Source: Phaseolus vulgaris (Eukaryota; Streptophyta; Magnoliopsida; Fabales; Fabaceae). From it: a stretch of DNA of 64,000 bases. The stretch is from positions 17,858,111 through 17,922,110 of the forward strand of contig NC_023754.2 of NCBI RefSeq assembly GCF_000499845.2, in the 5' to 3' direction. The position numbers and the translations under genes were made by a program. Position 1 is the first letter of the stretch. The number at the start of each line of letters is the position of its first letter. Positions 11,003-20,035 of this stretch are shown in pieces. Under the pieces are notes generated by a model. That model ran no database searches. It saw only the letters and a program-made list of their open reading frames with translations, and was not told the origin of the DNA.

Positions 11003-12736
11003 ATGGCTGATAGACTACCGTTTGGGGAAGGTGCCTCAATAAACATACCACCCTTGTTTTGTGGTTTGAATTACCAGTTTTGGAAAGTTAGAATGAAAAT
11101 ATTTATGGAATCTCTTGACAAAGGAATTTGGGATGCAATTGAAAATGGCCCGTTTATCCCAACGTTTGAAAAAGATGGTTCTATCATTGAGAAGCCATGG
11201 TCTCAATGGACTGATGCAGAAAGTAAAAAGGCCAAATTCGATTGCATTGCCAAAAATATTATAACCTCTGCTTTAAATTCTGATGAGTTTTTCAGGGTCT
11301 CACAATGCAAATCATCAAAAGAAATGTGGGATACTTTGGAAGTCACTCATGAAGGAACAAATGAGGTGAAAAGAGCTAGAAAGCATGCTCTCATCCAAGA
11401 GTATGAGATGTTTAGAATGCTTAAAGGTGAAACCATAGCTGAAGTGCAGAAAAGGTTTACACACATCATCAATCACCTTATGAGCCTAGACAAGAAGTTT
11501 GATAAAGAAGAGTTGAACATCAAGATCTTGAAATGTCTTGATAGAGCATGGCAACCAAAGGTAACTGCTATTTCCGAATCTAAAGATCTAACATCATTAA
11601 GTGTTGCCTCTTTGTTTGGAAAGCTTAGGGAACATGAGCTAGAGATGAATAGACTCAATGTTCAAGAGAGTGAAGATAAGCACACAAGGAGCATAGCCTT
11701 GAAAGCATCCAAACATAAGGGAAAGCAAGATTCAAGTGATGATAGTGATGAGGAAAATCTTAGTTTGCTGTCAAGAAAATTCAGCAAATTCTTAAAGAGA
11801 AACCGCAACAAAGACAACAATAAGGATAGGTATGGAAAGAAGAAACCCAATGAATTTAATTCAAATAACTATACTTGTTTTGGTTGTGGTGAGCAAGGTC
11901 ACATAAAGGCTGATTGTCCTAACAAAAGCAAAGAGAAAAAGACAAGCTACAAGGAGAAGAAAGGCAAGACAAAAAGAGCCTACATTGCTTGGGATGAAAA
12001 TGAAGTATCATCATCAAGTTCTTCATCAAGTGAAGATGAAAAAGCCAACATATGCTTAGTTGCTGAGAATGATGATGATGACTCTTGCAGTTCAAGTGAT
12101 GTAAGTTCATGTGCTTCCTTAAATGAACAAAACTATAGTGAATTGCTTGAAGCTTTTCAAGAAACACATGATGAAGCTAATAGATTGGTTCTTTCAAACA
12201 ATCGATTGAAAGATCTTAACAATGGGCTTGAAAAGAAAGTTAAATCACTTGAAGAGGAATTGAGAAAAGCAAAAAGTGATTTTGAAAAATTGGAAAAAGA
12301 TTTCAAAAATGCCTCTTGCAAGTGTGATACTCTCAATTGCACAAATTGTGAAAATCTTGAGAAAAAGGTTCACTATCTTGTTGAAACTGTGGACAAGCTT
12401 TCAAAAGGAAAGTCAAACTTTGAGAATGTCCTAGCATCTCAAAGCTGTGTTTTTGGAAAGGCTGGTTTAGGCTTCAATCCACAGAACAAGCAAGATAGGT
12501 TTTCAAAAAGCTTTTTCAGAAAATCAGAAAAACAACCAATTGTTAAGACGAAACAACCAGTTGTTACATGCTTTTACTGCATGAAGAAAGACCACTCTGT
12601 TAGATTCTGCAAAATTAGAAAATATTATGTTCCTAAAGGTTTTATGAAATGGATTCCTAAGGGATGTGATGTTTCTAACAACAAAGAAAAGCCAAATGGA
12701 CCCAAATTTGTAAGGGGACCAAATCTTACAACTTGA
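11003..12736 (+). CDS. Gag polyprotein of the copia-like element
   Basis: The first ATG is at 11003 (MADRLPFGEG), giving 577 residues. The N-terminal half is the plant copia gag fold (DUF4219/UBN2 type): PPLFCGLNYQFWKVRMKIF, then KEMWDTLEVTHEGT and RRA-type helices to about residue 215. A zinc knuckle CFGCGEQGHIKADC lies near residue 292. Ser/Asp/Glu-rich stretches and a long charged coiled coil (about 380-450) follow. A second C-x2-C-x4-H-x4-C motif (CFYCMKKDHSVRFC) lies near residue 525. Gag packages element RNA into particles in the cytoplasm. The frame is intact, which suggests selection or recency. The stretch 12530-12570 encodes KQPIVKTKQPVV from a degraded copy of the LTR palindrome motif. 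No pol frame follows. Confidence 0.85.
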   Translation: MADRLPFGEGASINIPPLFCGLNYQFWKVRMKIFMESLDKGIWDAIENGPFIPTFEKDGSIIEKPWSQWTDAESKKAKFDCIAKNIITSALNSDEFFRVSQCKSSKEMWDTLEVTHEGTNEVKRARKHALIQEYEMFRMLKGETIAEVQKRFTHIINHLMSLDKKFDKEELNIKILKCLDRAWQPKVTAISESKDLTSLSVASLFGKLREHELEMNRLNVQESEDKHTRSIALKASKHKGKQDSSDDSDEENLSLLSRKFSKFLKRNRNKDNNKDRYGKKKPNEFNSNNYTCFGCGEQGHIKADCPNKSKEKKTSYKEKKGKTKRAYIAWDENEVSSSSSSSSEDEKANICLVAENDDDDSCSSSDVSSCASLNEQNYSELLEAFQETHDEANRLVLSNNRLKDLNNGLEKKVKSLEEELRKAKSDFEKLEKDFKNASCKCDTLNCTNCENLEKKVHYLVETVDKLSKGKSNFENVLASQSCVFGKAGLGFNPQNKQDRFSKSFFRKSEKQPIVKTKQPVVTCFYCMKKDHSVRFCKIRKYYVPKGFMKWIPKGCDVSNNKEKPNGPKFVRGPNLTT

Positions 12737-13508
12737 ATTTGTTTATGCAGGAAAAATGAAGAGAAAAGGAAGAATTGAGCCTTCTGATCAAGCTGTTGAA
12801 GAAAAAGGCAATCATTGAAGCTGAATCAATGTTATGCAAAAAGTCAAAACAGTGAAAAGAAGTTTTCTTGATCAACAAGCAATTGGCTCATTGAAGAAAC
12901 AACACAAGAATAAGACATTCCTTTTATTTGTTCTCAATTTCTGTTTCAAAGTTCTTTCTTATGATTAATTGTCTTTTAATCAATGTCATGTACTTTAATA
13001 TGTTTCTGTTTATGGTTAAAAATTACAAAATCAAGTTTTTAACTACTGCAAAAAAACAACCGATTGTTTCTTCGAAACAACCGATTGTTTTGAGTCTGAC
13101 AGCACTGTGAAGAAATTGATTTAACTGCTTTTTGAATTTCTAACCGTTGCAGATATTTTTCAAAGGGAAAATCTTGGTCAAAGAATCTGTGTTGAAAGCT
13201 GATCACGTTCAGAAAGGATTTACAACAGTCATAAAGGAATATATTCCAAAATCTTGGAAATTCAAGAGCCTTAATGACTAGTCAAAGATCACATGTGAAG
13301 ACCATGTGATTTTCAGCTTTTCTGACATTTTCAGTGCAGAACAGAGTCAAGTCCTCTCTCTGAAAAATCAGGTACCCATTGAATGAAATTAAATTCAAAT
13401 TGATTCTCTTTCTACTATAAAATCAGGTGCAAATTTCTTTCATCAAGAACAACCAATTGCAACATCTCTTGCAAAATTTCTGTGAAGTGAGTTTTCGTCT
13501 CTGCTGTC
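12737..13508 (+). other. Spacer between gag and the second ORF
   Basis: No protease or pol motif is visible in any frame. It contains one pair of the AAACAACCGATTGTTT motif (13053-13091). The small frame over it is translated repeat, not a gene. Confidence 0.6.
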
Positions 13509-14711
13509 ATGGAATCAACCCCTCCCACCTCTAAAAGAGTCAAAACCAGAGCTGTAAGGTCTGGAGGAAGGCTTGAAAGCTGGTTTTCTGGTGACACCGA
13601 TCTCATTGAGAAGTATAGATATGAAACAAGTGTCAAGAAGATAAACAACCCCAAGGTTGTGTGCTTTGACTGGTTGAAAAGTAAAAAGCTTGACAATGTG
13701 AGGAGGCTTCTCAAGGACCAATCACTCAGAAAGTTTCTGGAGCTCAAAGGGAACATATATCCAGATTTGGTGAGAGTTTTCTACACCAACTTGAAGTTTG
13801 AGGGAAACAACTTAGTCTCTCATGTGAAAGGTGTGGAGATGGAGATAACCCATGAGGTTTGGGCAGCTGTTGCTGGGCTTAAGTTCTCTGGATTAAGAAT
13901 CAATAAAGGAAACCTTGGTGTGGTGGAAGATTTCAACAAAATCCAGTTCTACAAAAGTTGTTTGAAGAACAATCAATCTCAAGTTAGCACTTGCTCGGTT
14001 GGAGGCTTGAAGCTTGATGAGAGGTTGCTTGCTCTCATTGTAACTTGGATTCTAACTCCAAGGGGGAGTAACCACTCTGTGTTGACTGAAGAAGATCTGG
14101 TTTTCATCTTCTGCATCACCAAGAAAGTGAAGATCAATTGGATTCACATAATCAAGGAACATATGCAAAAAGCTATGAGGTTAAGCGATTACCACTATCC
14201 CTATGTTGTTTTAATATATAAGTTTCTACTCTATTTTGAAGTTAATCTTGAAGATGAAACTTCTGAGCTGGTCAAGTCAACTCAAGAGTTGAACAATGGA
14301 TCACTCAGCAAGATGGGCTTTACAAAAGTAGGTGGAAAGTGGATAAGTACGGATGGTGATCATGGTGCATCATCTAGTGGTGCTGCTCATCTTGAACAAG
14401 ATGAACCTGCAGACATGGATGTTCAACATGAAGATCCAGCTGAAGATTTTCAAGATGCAGGTCCTAGTGCTGATGCTGAACATCAAGGAGAAAGAATGCA
14501 AACCATGTCTCTTTTTGAAAGACTCATGGTGAATAGGCTAGATACCTTAGCTGAAAATCAAAGGAGCCTTCATGATCTGTGTGTTAGTAACTTTCAGAGG
14601 ATTGACACCAGGTTTGACAACATGGATGCAAGGTTTATGACTCTGGATGAACAGATTGAAGCTGTCCAGAATCAAATCTTTGATCTTCAGTTTGCTGATG
14701 AAGAAGATTGA
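13509..14711 (+). CDS. Second ORF of the element, plant-transposon-type protein of unknown function
   Basis: There is an intact 400-codon frame from MESTPPTSKRVKTRAV. The middle (about residues 30-270) is a globular region with LRKFLELKGNIYPDLVRVFYTNL and HEVWAAVAGL. I believe it belongs to the group annotated in legumes as putative plant transposon protein, often found in retroelements and beside host gene fragments. The tail is acidic (about 285-335), then a predicted coiled coil (MTLDEQIEAVQNQIFDLQF). There is no signal peptide or membrane segment, so an envelope role is unlikely. No catalytic motif is recognised. An unbroken frame in a pol-less element suggests it is used in mobilisation or was recently acquired. 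Function unknown. Confidence 0.7.
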   Translation: MESTPPTSKRVKTRAVRSGGRLESWFSGDTDLIEKYRYETSVKKINNPKVVCFDWLKSKKLDNVRRLLKDQSLRKFLELKGNIYPDLVRVFYTNLKFEGNNLVSHVKGVEMEITHEVWAAVAGLKFSGLRINKGNLGVVEDFNKIQFYKSCLKNNQSQVSTCSVGGLKLDERLLALIVTWILTPRGSNHSVLTEEDLVFIFCITKKVKINWIHIIKEHMQKAMRLSDYHYPYVVLIYKFLLYFEVNLEDETSELVKSTQELNNGSLSKMGFTKVGGKWISTDGDHGASSSGAAHLEQDEPADMDVQHEDPAEDFQDAGPSADAEHQGERMQTMSLFERLMVNRLDTLAENQRSLHDLCVSNFQRIDTRFDNMDARFMTLDEQIEAVQNQIFDLQFADEED

Positions 14712-15117
14712 GAGAAAAACAACCGATTGGTCATCAAAACAATCGATTGTTTTTTGCTGTTCTCTTTTCTGGTTTTAAAATTTCTTTCCTTCTGTTGTTG
14801 CTGGTTTATTCTGATGTAATGGGAACAATGTTTTTTTTATCTCTTATCTTTGTCTATTTGTGAAGACAAATAGGGGGAGATATATTATGCTGTGTTTCCA
14901 ATTTGTTTTAAGTTTCTATTTTTCAAGTTGTTAAAAACAGTTTGAGTGATGTTATTTGGTTCTGATATTAGATATTTTAAGCTTTAATTGTTTATCTGTA
15001 TACTAACATAATATCAGAAGTTCAATGTAAGTTCAATGTATTGCTCAAAGTTCTATTGCAGGAATTGCTTCAGATTTAATCAAGAACAACACAAGCATCA
15101 GGAATTTGTCTTCATCA
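14712..15117 (+). other. Noncoding stretch before the polypurine tract
   Basis: No ORF is visible. A motif pair (AACAACCGATTGG and AAACAATCGATTGTTT) lies at 14718-14752. The string AGGGGGAGATAT at 14872-14883 resembles the polypurine tract and may be a second one. Confidence 0.6.
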
Positions 15118-15130
15118 AATAGGGGGAGAT
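15118..15130 (+). other. Polypurine tract
   Basis: AATAGGGGGAGAT directly abuts the 3' LTR start, the position where plus-strand priming occurs. Confidence 0.85.
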
Positions 15131-16274
15131 TGTTGAACCAAGTGGTGTTCAATGTTTTGAAGAATCCAAATCCTTTGAAGGATGATGAAGCCTATGCTTT
15201 GCTTGATGCTGTTGTGCTGGTTTTAGCTTTGTTCTGGGGTAGTTTAAATGTTGTAATCAACCCTTTGATTAAATCTCAAAGCAATTAGCATCTCAATTTT
15301 AACAAAGCAAAATGTTTTTTAAACTAAGTTGAAACAACCGATTGTTTTGTCGAAACAACCGATTGTTTACACTTAGATGTTTTGAGAAAGTTTGAAAACT
15401 GTTTTTGAATGGTGAATTTTGTTAAGTAACAAAACAACCGATTGATTCGAGGAAACAATCGATTGTTTGTTTTGAAACCATAATAGAAAAACTGTTTTCT
15501 TTGACTGAGCTTTAAATGCTTTAACTGAATACGCTCCAGTCATTAAATGCTTTGACCAATCTGTTTTAAATGCAATTAAGAGTTTGTTAAGATTTGATAA
15601 CAAACTATATTCTTAGATATATTTTGAAAAATTGTTTTTATGTTTTAAGGATCTTGAAACAAAGTTTTGAAAAAAAAAAGTTTTTAAAAAGAGTTCTGAG
15701 ATTGCTAAAGTGTTGAGAGATTGATCAAGGTGCTGAATAGGATTCTGCTTGTATTGATTTCAGATATTCATCTGTAACAAGTGTAATCTTTGTAAACTGC
15801 TGAACAATTCGTGTGTGTGTTTTTGCTGAGATTGGCTGTGTGTTCTTGAGGTGTTCAAGATCAGCAATCTTAGTGTTGGCCAAGGAGAGTGTGTTTCTTG
15901 AGGTGTTCAAGGTCATTCTCTTGGTTGTGGTGTAAGTGATCAAGTGGTGATTGCTTAGTGGATATCCTCAGGGTTTCTCAGAAGACTGGATGTAGCTCTT
16001 GTTTGGAGTGAACCAGTATAAACAACTGTGTACAATCTCTCTATCCCTAACTCTTTAATTTCAGTTTGTTTGTTGTTTGCTGATATAAACAACCGATTGT
16101 TTCGAAGAAACAACCGATTGTTTTTTCTAGTATTACAGTTTTGCTTGCTGTTTTGGCTAACTGAATTGCTGAATCAATTGGTTTCTGAAATAAGTTCATT
16201 CTAGCTTTGAAAAGTTTGCAAAAACCTCTTTAAACAATTCACCCCCCTCTAGTTTAAAGCCATCTTTTCTAACA
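15131..16274 (+). repeat. 3' LTR (1144 bp)
   Basis: It starts TGTTGAACCAAG, ends TCTAACA, and is flanked by GTTAT. It contains three pairs of AAACAACCGATTGTTT-type motifs (15330-15369, 15431-15471, 16086-16123). It is the unexpanded reference form of the LTR. Open frames inside it are shared by both LTRs and are not genes. Confidence 0.92.
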
Positions 16275-16279
16275 GTTAT

Positions 16280-17758
16280 GAGGTGAAAATGTATTCATAA
16301 ATACTTCATTGTAGCATAATGGAGATACCTTTCTCATACTTAGGTTTATCTATAGGAGGTAATCCATCTAGGTGTTCTTTTTGGGAGCCTGTGGTTTCGA
16401 AGATAAGGAAGAGATTGTCTGTATGGAAGGGGAGGAACTTGTCATTCGCAGGAAGAGTATGCCTTATAAAATCTGTTATCAACGCTATACCACTATTTTA
16501 CCTATCCTTTTTTAGAGCACCAAGTGGAGTGTGTAAGGAGATTTCTAAACTACAGAGAAAGTTCATGTGGGGGTGGGGATCGGAAGGGAGGAAAATTGCT
16601 TGGATTAGTTGGGATAATATCTGTAAAGCGAAAGAGGAGGGAGGTCTTGGTATTAGGAGTATCGAGTTGTTCAATAAGGCACTCTTGGCAAAATGACTAT
16701 GGAGACTGGGTTCCTCTGAATGTGGTCTTTGGAAGGAGGTCTTAGAATCTAAGTATGGTTTGAGATGGTTGTCAAACTCATACGTACCGAAACAAAACAA
16801 GTTTACATCTAGATGGTGGTTGGATTTATTCAAAGTTAGTTTTTCAGACCAAGGTGTTAATTGGTTTAATCAGAATATGGCTTGGGAAGTTGGGTCAGGG
16901 GAGAAGATTAAGTTCTGGGAAGATGAGTGGCTAAACATTGGGCAACTTAGATTAAAATACGAAAGAATACACAATAACTCTGAGCTTAAAGACAAACCTA
17001 TAGATAATTTTGGTAGTTGGAACGCAGATGGGTGGGAGTGGAATTTCAGCTGGAGAAGAGATTGGTTTGAATGGGAAAAGACTTTGGCAGAGGAGTTCCT
17101 GTCAATAATATCACAGGTGTCACTACAACCTGACAAAGAGGACTCAAGGACTTGGAACGATCCTCCATCTTATACCTTTTCGGTAAAATCTGCTTATAAT
17201 AAGTTAGCTAACCAAGGGTTTGGGGGAGTATCAGTGTTTGGTTATCTATGGAATTTAAAGGTTACACCCTCAGCCATGTTTTACGTGTGGAGGGTCTTCT
17301 TGAATAGGATAGCGACAAAACAGAATCTGCACAAAAGGGGAGTGTCATTAGGTGATACTTTATGCGCTTTATGTGGAAGTGAAGAGGAGACCATTGCACA
17401 CATCCTTCTCTCATGTAAGGTCTCAAGTAAAGTTTGGAACATGTGTTTTAGTTGGTTGGGATTCAGTTCAATGAACCATAATGAATTGATTTATCATTTT
17501 GAACAATTCTCTTGTATGAGTTTTAACAAAGAAGGCAACAGGTTATGGAAAAGCCTTTGGGTATCAATAGTTTGGAGTATATGGAAGCATAGAAACAGGG
17601 TTATCTATAACCAAACTAAGATAGATGCAGAGGAGATTTTTACTATGGCACAAGTACAATCTTGGGTATGGTTGAAACACAAAGAAAAGAAAGTTATCTT
17701 TTCCTTCTCCGATTGGATCTTATCACCATTAACCTGTGTAAATATGGTAACTAGGTAA
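16280..17758 (+). pseudogene. LINE ORF2, 3' part: RT thumb and zf-RVT region
   Basis: This is the ORF2 frame resumed after the LTR element. TAA at 16298-16300 breaks it at once. Then comes MEIPFSYLGLSIGGNP, a block always found after plant L1 reverse transcriptase, and KIRKRLSVWKGRNLSFAGR. TGA at 16694-16696 replaces a Trp codon. The last 332 codons include the zf-RVT region (FSVKSAYNKLA, CALCGSEEETIAHILLSC with Cys-x2-Cys and His-x4-Cys) and SIWKHRNRVIYN. The protein ends at 17758 with no RNase H, unlike the LINE pieces at 34.4 and 56 kb. Confidence 0.88.
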
Positions 17759-18987
17759 GGGTATAAATGTTTTTTTCTCATATGTTGATGCACGTATATC
17801 ACAGGAGCCATCTTAACCCTCTTTATATTCTACATGATTGGTTGGGTGGTGTTATAAATAAGACATAATTTTCTTAACAGCAAGGTAATTCTTTGTGTTA
17901 GTTTGAGAGGTGGAAAGGTTGAGCTTTTGGTGCAGGTACAGTAGATGGGGAGCAGTGCGTTAATATTTAATAGAAGAAGGTAGAGTGAAAAGATGGTGGG
18001 TCGAAGAGGTTCTATATTTGAAGATGTATTGGTGTTTTTCAAATAGGTTTTATGATAGGACCTTACACCTGCTTCAATGGTAAGAACTGAAAACCATATC
18101 CGAACTTTCAATTTAAATGTCAGCATAGTTCAAATGTGGTATCTAGATAATGTTTATACCTTTTTCAATTTTATGCCTGTTGATTGGTTGCTGAACAATT
18201 AAAATTTAATTGATTAAGATCTAAGGGATTGATCTGTTTTGAACATCTAAGTTTTTTGGTAAGGAGGGGAAGGTGTTTATTTCTCTTTGGTGCAGGAAAA
18301 TTGGAAGGATATTAACTATATAACATCAGATACTCTATCTCATTGTGGAGAATGAAAAGTGAATGTCTTCTATCTTTACCAATTTTGCTAGTAGGGATGT
18401 TTGTAGCATAGGGATATTTTAAATTAAATTGTCTAAGACCAACGGGTTGGCACTGTTTTTCAATACATATGTTATCGGGAAGGTGGGGAAGGTGTTTTCT
18501 TTTGATGCAGGAAAAGGGAGGACAGCAACTAATATCTTTAGATATTAGAGGAGCATGAGGAGTGGTAGTGAGAAGTTAGTTGATGGAAGGTGGGGCATTG
18601 GGAGAACAAGTTGTTATCAATTCTAATTGATGTATCCTGTGTGTGGTGTCCTATGTGTGCTCATTGTTAGTTGTTAGATTTTTGGAAACCAAATCTGCTT
18701 TGTGCAGTAGGCGAAGTTCCTTTTTATGTTGCATTGTAATGTCAGATTGTAATAGTGGTTTTAGGGGTGTGCTTTTTATGTTGTTGTATGATTCTAAGGT
18801 TGTGGGGTTGCATAATTTTGTTAGCTTGCTGTCAGGTTTTTTATAAGTTGTTGTAAGAGGGCAAGTTCTCTTTTGTTTGTTTTTTCTTCTTTCTTTTTAT
18901 AGCCCATTTTTAGTGGGTTTTGTATAAGGGTTGGGACACCCCTAAAGTGTCCCTTTAATTTATTAATTCTTTGCTGAAAAAAAATAA
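17759..18987 (+). other. LINE 3' UTR and A-rich tail
   Basis: No ORF is credible. It holds two imperfect direct repeats with AAATTAAATTG, an AGG-rich block ending GGGGAAGGTGTTT and TGCAGGAAAA (about 18203-18301 and 18421-18515). It ends GGGACACCCCTAAAGTGTCCC, a small hairpin, then TTGCTGAAAAAAAATAA before the duplication. Confidence 0.75.
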
Positions 18988-19003
18988 ATAAATCTTACAC
19001 CAA
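18988..19003. repeat. Right target-site duplication of the LINE
   Basis: Exact copy of 4060-4075. Confidence 0.9.
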
Positions 19004-19111
19004 TTCATTAACCCATAAGCCATTACATGCAATTAATTAAATAAATAAAGCAATTTCTAAGTAAATGTTCAAGATAAGAATATTACCATTTAAGCATCAA
19101 CCCAAACCACT
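19004..19111. repeat. Start of tandem unit 1 (shared with 28905-29010)
   Basis: The sequence from CATAAGCCATTACATGCAATT to TATTACCATTTAA recurs at 28910-29000 before the next unit, so it marks a repeat-unit boundary. No gene. Confidence 0.7.
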
Positions 19112-19655
19112 ACAAGAAAAATTGGAATTACATACAGTCAAAATCCGTATGTAAAATAGGTTTACATACGGACAAAAATCTGTATGTAATGTACAAAAAA
19201 TTATTTTTAATTTTTTCAATATTACTAATTATTATTTATACCTATTTATATTTTTTTATTAATGTTGGAACTGGATAGGACTCGAACCCAAGTCCCCATT
19301 AATTAATATTATTATTAATATTATAATTAATATTATTATTATTAATATTATATTCATATTATTAATATTATATTTATACTATTAATATTATATTTATACT
19401 ATTAATATTATTAATATTATATTCATATTATTAATATTATATTCATATTATTAATATTATATTCATATTATTAATATTAATATTGTTAATATTATTAATA
19501 ATAATAAGTATAATAAAAATCATAATAATACTAAAGAATTTGCTTGGTGTAGTGGTTAAATTTTCTTTGGTTATTGAAGGAACCTTGCTTTGAATTTCAT
19601 TTACTGCAAATTTTATTTTATGGTGTGATTTTGATCTGTATGTAATAATGTTGAA
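19112..19655. mobile_element. Palindromic CACTA-ended MITE with ATT core
   Basis: The left end CACTACAAGAAAAATT is typical of CACTA-type ends. Inside, TTACATACAGTCAAAATCC is followed by its inverted relatives (TACATACGGACAAAAATCTGTATGTAA). The right end near 19630-19645 carries GATCTGTATGTAATAATG, the mirror of the left arm. The core is ATT/ATA triplets. Just inside the arms lie tRNA-like pieces: GGACTCGAACCCAAGT (a reversed B box) at 19275-19290 and TTGGTGTAGTGGTTAAATT (A-box-like) at about 19544-19562. It is absent from the parallel spacer at about 29010. Confidence 0.6.
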
Positions 19656-20035
19656 GAAATTTTTTTATAAAAGTTTTCATGTTAGGCATTATTATTCAAG
19701 TTGACATCTCAAGTAATAACAATCATACATGAAAAAAGTATTATTAAAAAAAGAAAAAGGAAACTTGACACCACTATACAACTTTTGCAACTATGCTGAC
19801 ATCTAAAGTAACAACAATTTTTTTTTTATAAAAGCTTTCATGTTAGACATCACTATGCAACTTACATCTCAACTAAACCGACACCTCAAGTAACAACAAT
19901 CATCTGTCATCATATTAAAAAATTATTATTAAAAAAAATACAAAAGTATAGGGGGACTAGACCAAAACTCATATGTTAACAAAAACGATACACAAATATA
20001 CTATATCTATTCATAAAGAATTCTAAGAACAATTT
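19656..20035 (-). mobile_element. Two or more LINE 3' tails (RNase H lineage), severely truncated
   Basis: Read on the minus strand these are 3' UTR ends with poly(A), seen on the plus strand as T-runs at about 19660 and 19819 followed by AAAAG(C/T)TTTCATGTTAG. The same ending occurs at about 29030, 34208 and 55811. The second tail extends to TTCATAAAGAATTCTAAGAAC, which is where the coding part begins in the longer copies. Confidence 0.65.

Larger units (their letters stand above)
8618..16274 (+). mobile_element. Non-autonomous Ty1/copia (Sirevirus-like) LTR element nested in the LINE
   Basis: Order: 5' LTR, primer-binding site, gag, spacer, a 400-codon ORF of unknown role, polypurine tract, 3' LTR, with a 5-bp duplication. 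No protease, integrase, reverse transcriptase or RNase H is present in the about 4.2-kb interior, so it must borrow enzymes from a relative. The gag type and the initiator-Met primer site point to copia/Sirevirus ancestry. The two LTRs differ by only scattered substitutions apart from one about 1.2-kb change in the 5' LTR, so insertion was fairly recent and later than the LINE. Confidence 0.88.
4076..18987 (+). mobile_element. L1-type LINE, full length but defective, split by an LTR element
   Basis: The element has a 5' UTR, ORF1 (4151-6398), an overlapping ORF2 (from 6395), a 3' UTR and an A-rich tail, flanked by a 16-bp duplication. Without the nested LTR element and its duplicated GTTAT it is about 7.25 kb, a normal full length for plant L1. 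ORF2 carries endonuclease, reverse transcriptase and zf-RVT parts but no RNase H. Both ORFs contain several stops or frameshifts, so it cannot move by itself. It landed in the repeat array between copy A and the next unit. Confidence 0.92.

Noticed and set aside
13509..14711. Envelope-like protein, as some Sireviruses carry
   Set aside because: No signal peptide, membrane helix or cleavage site; an acidic middle and coiled-coil end fit a cytoplasmic protein better.
19262..19600. tRNA gene
   Set aside because: B-box-like and A-box-like pieces are on opposite strands about 270 bp apart and cannot fold into one cloverleaf.
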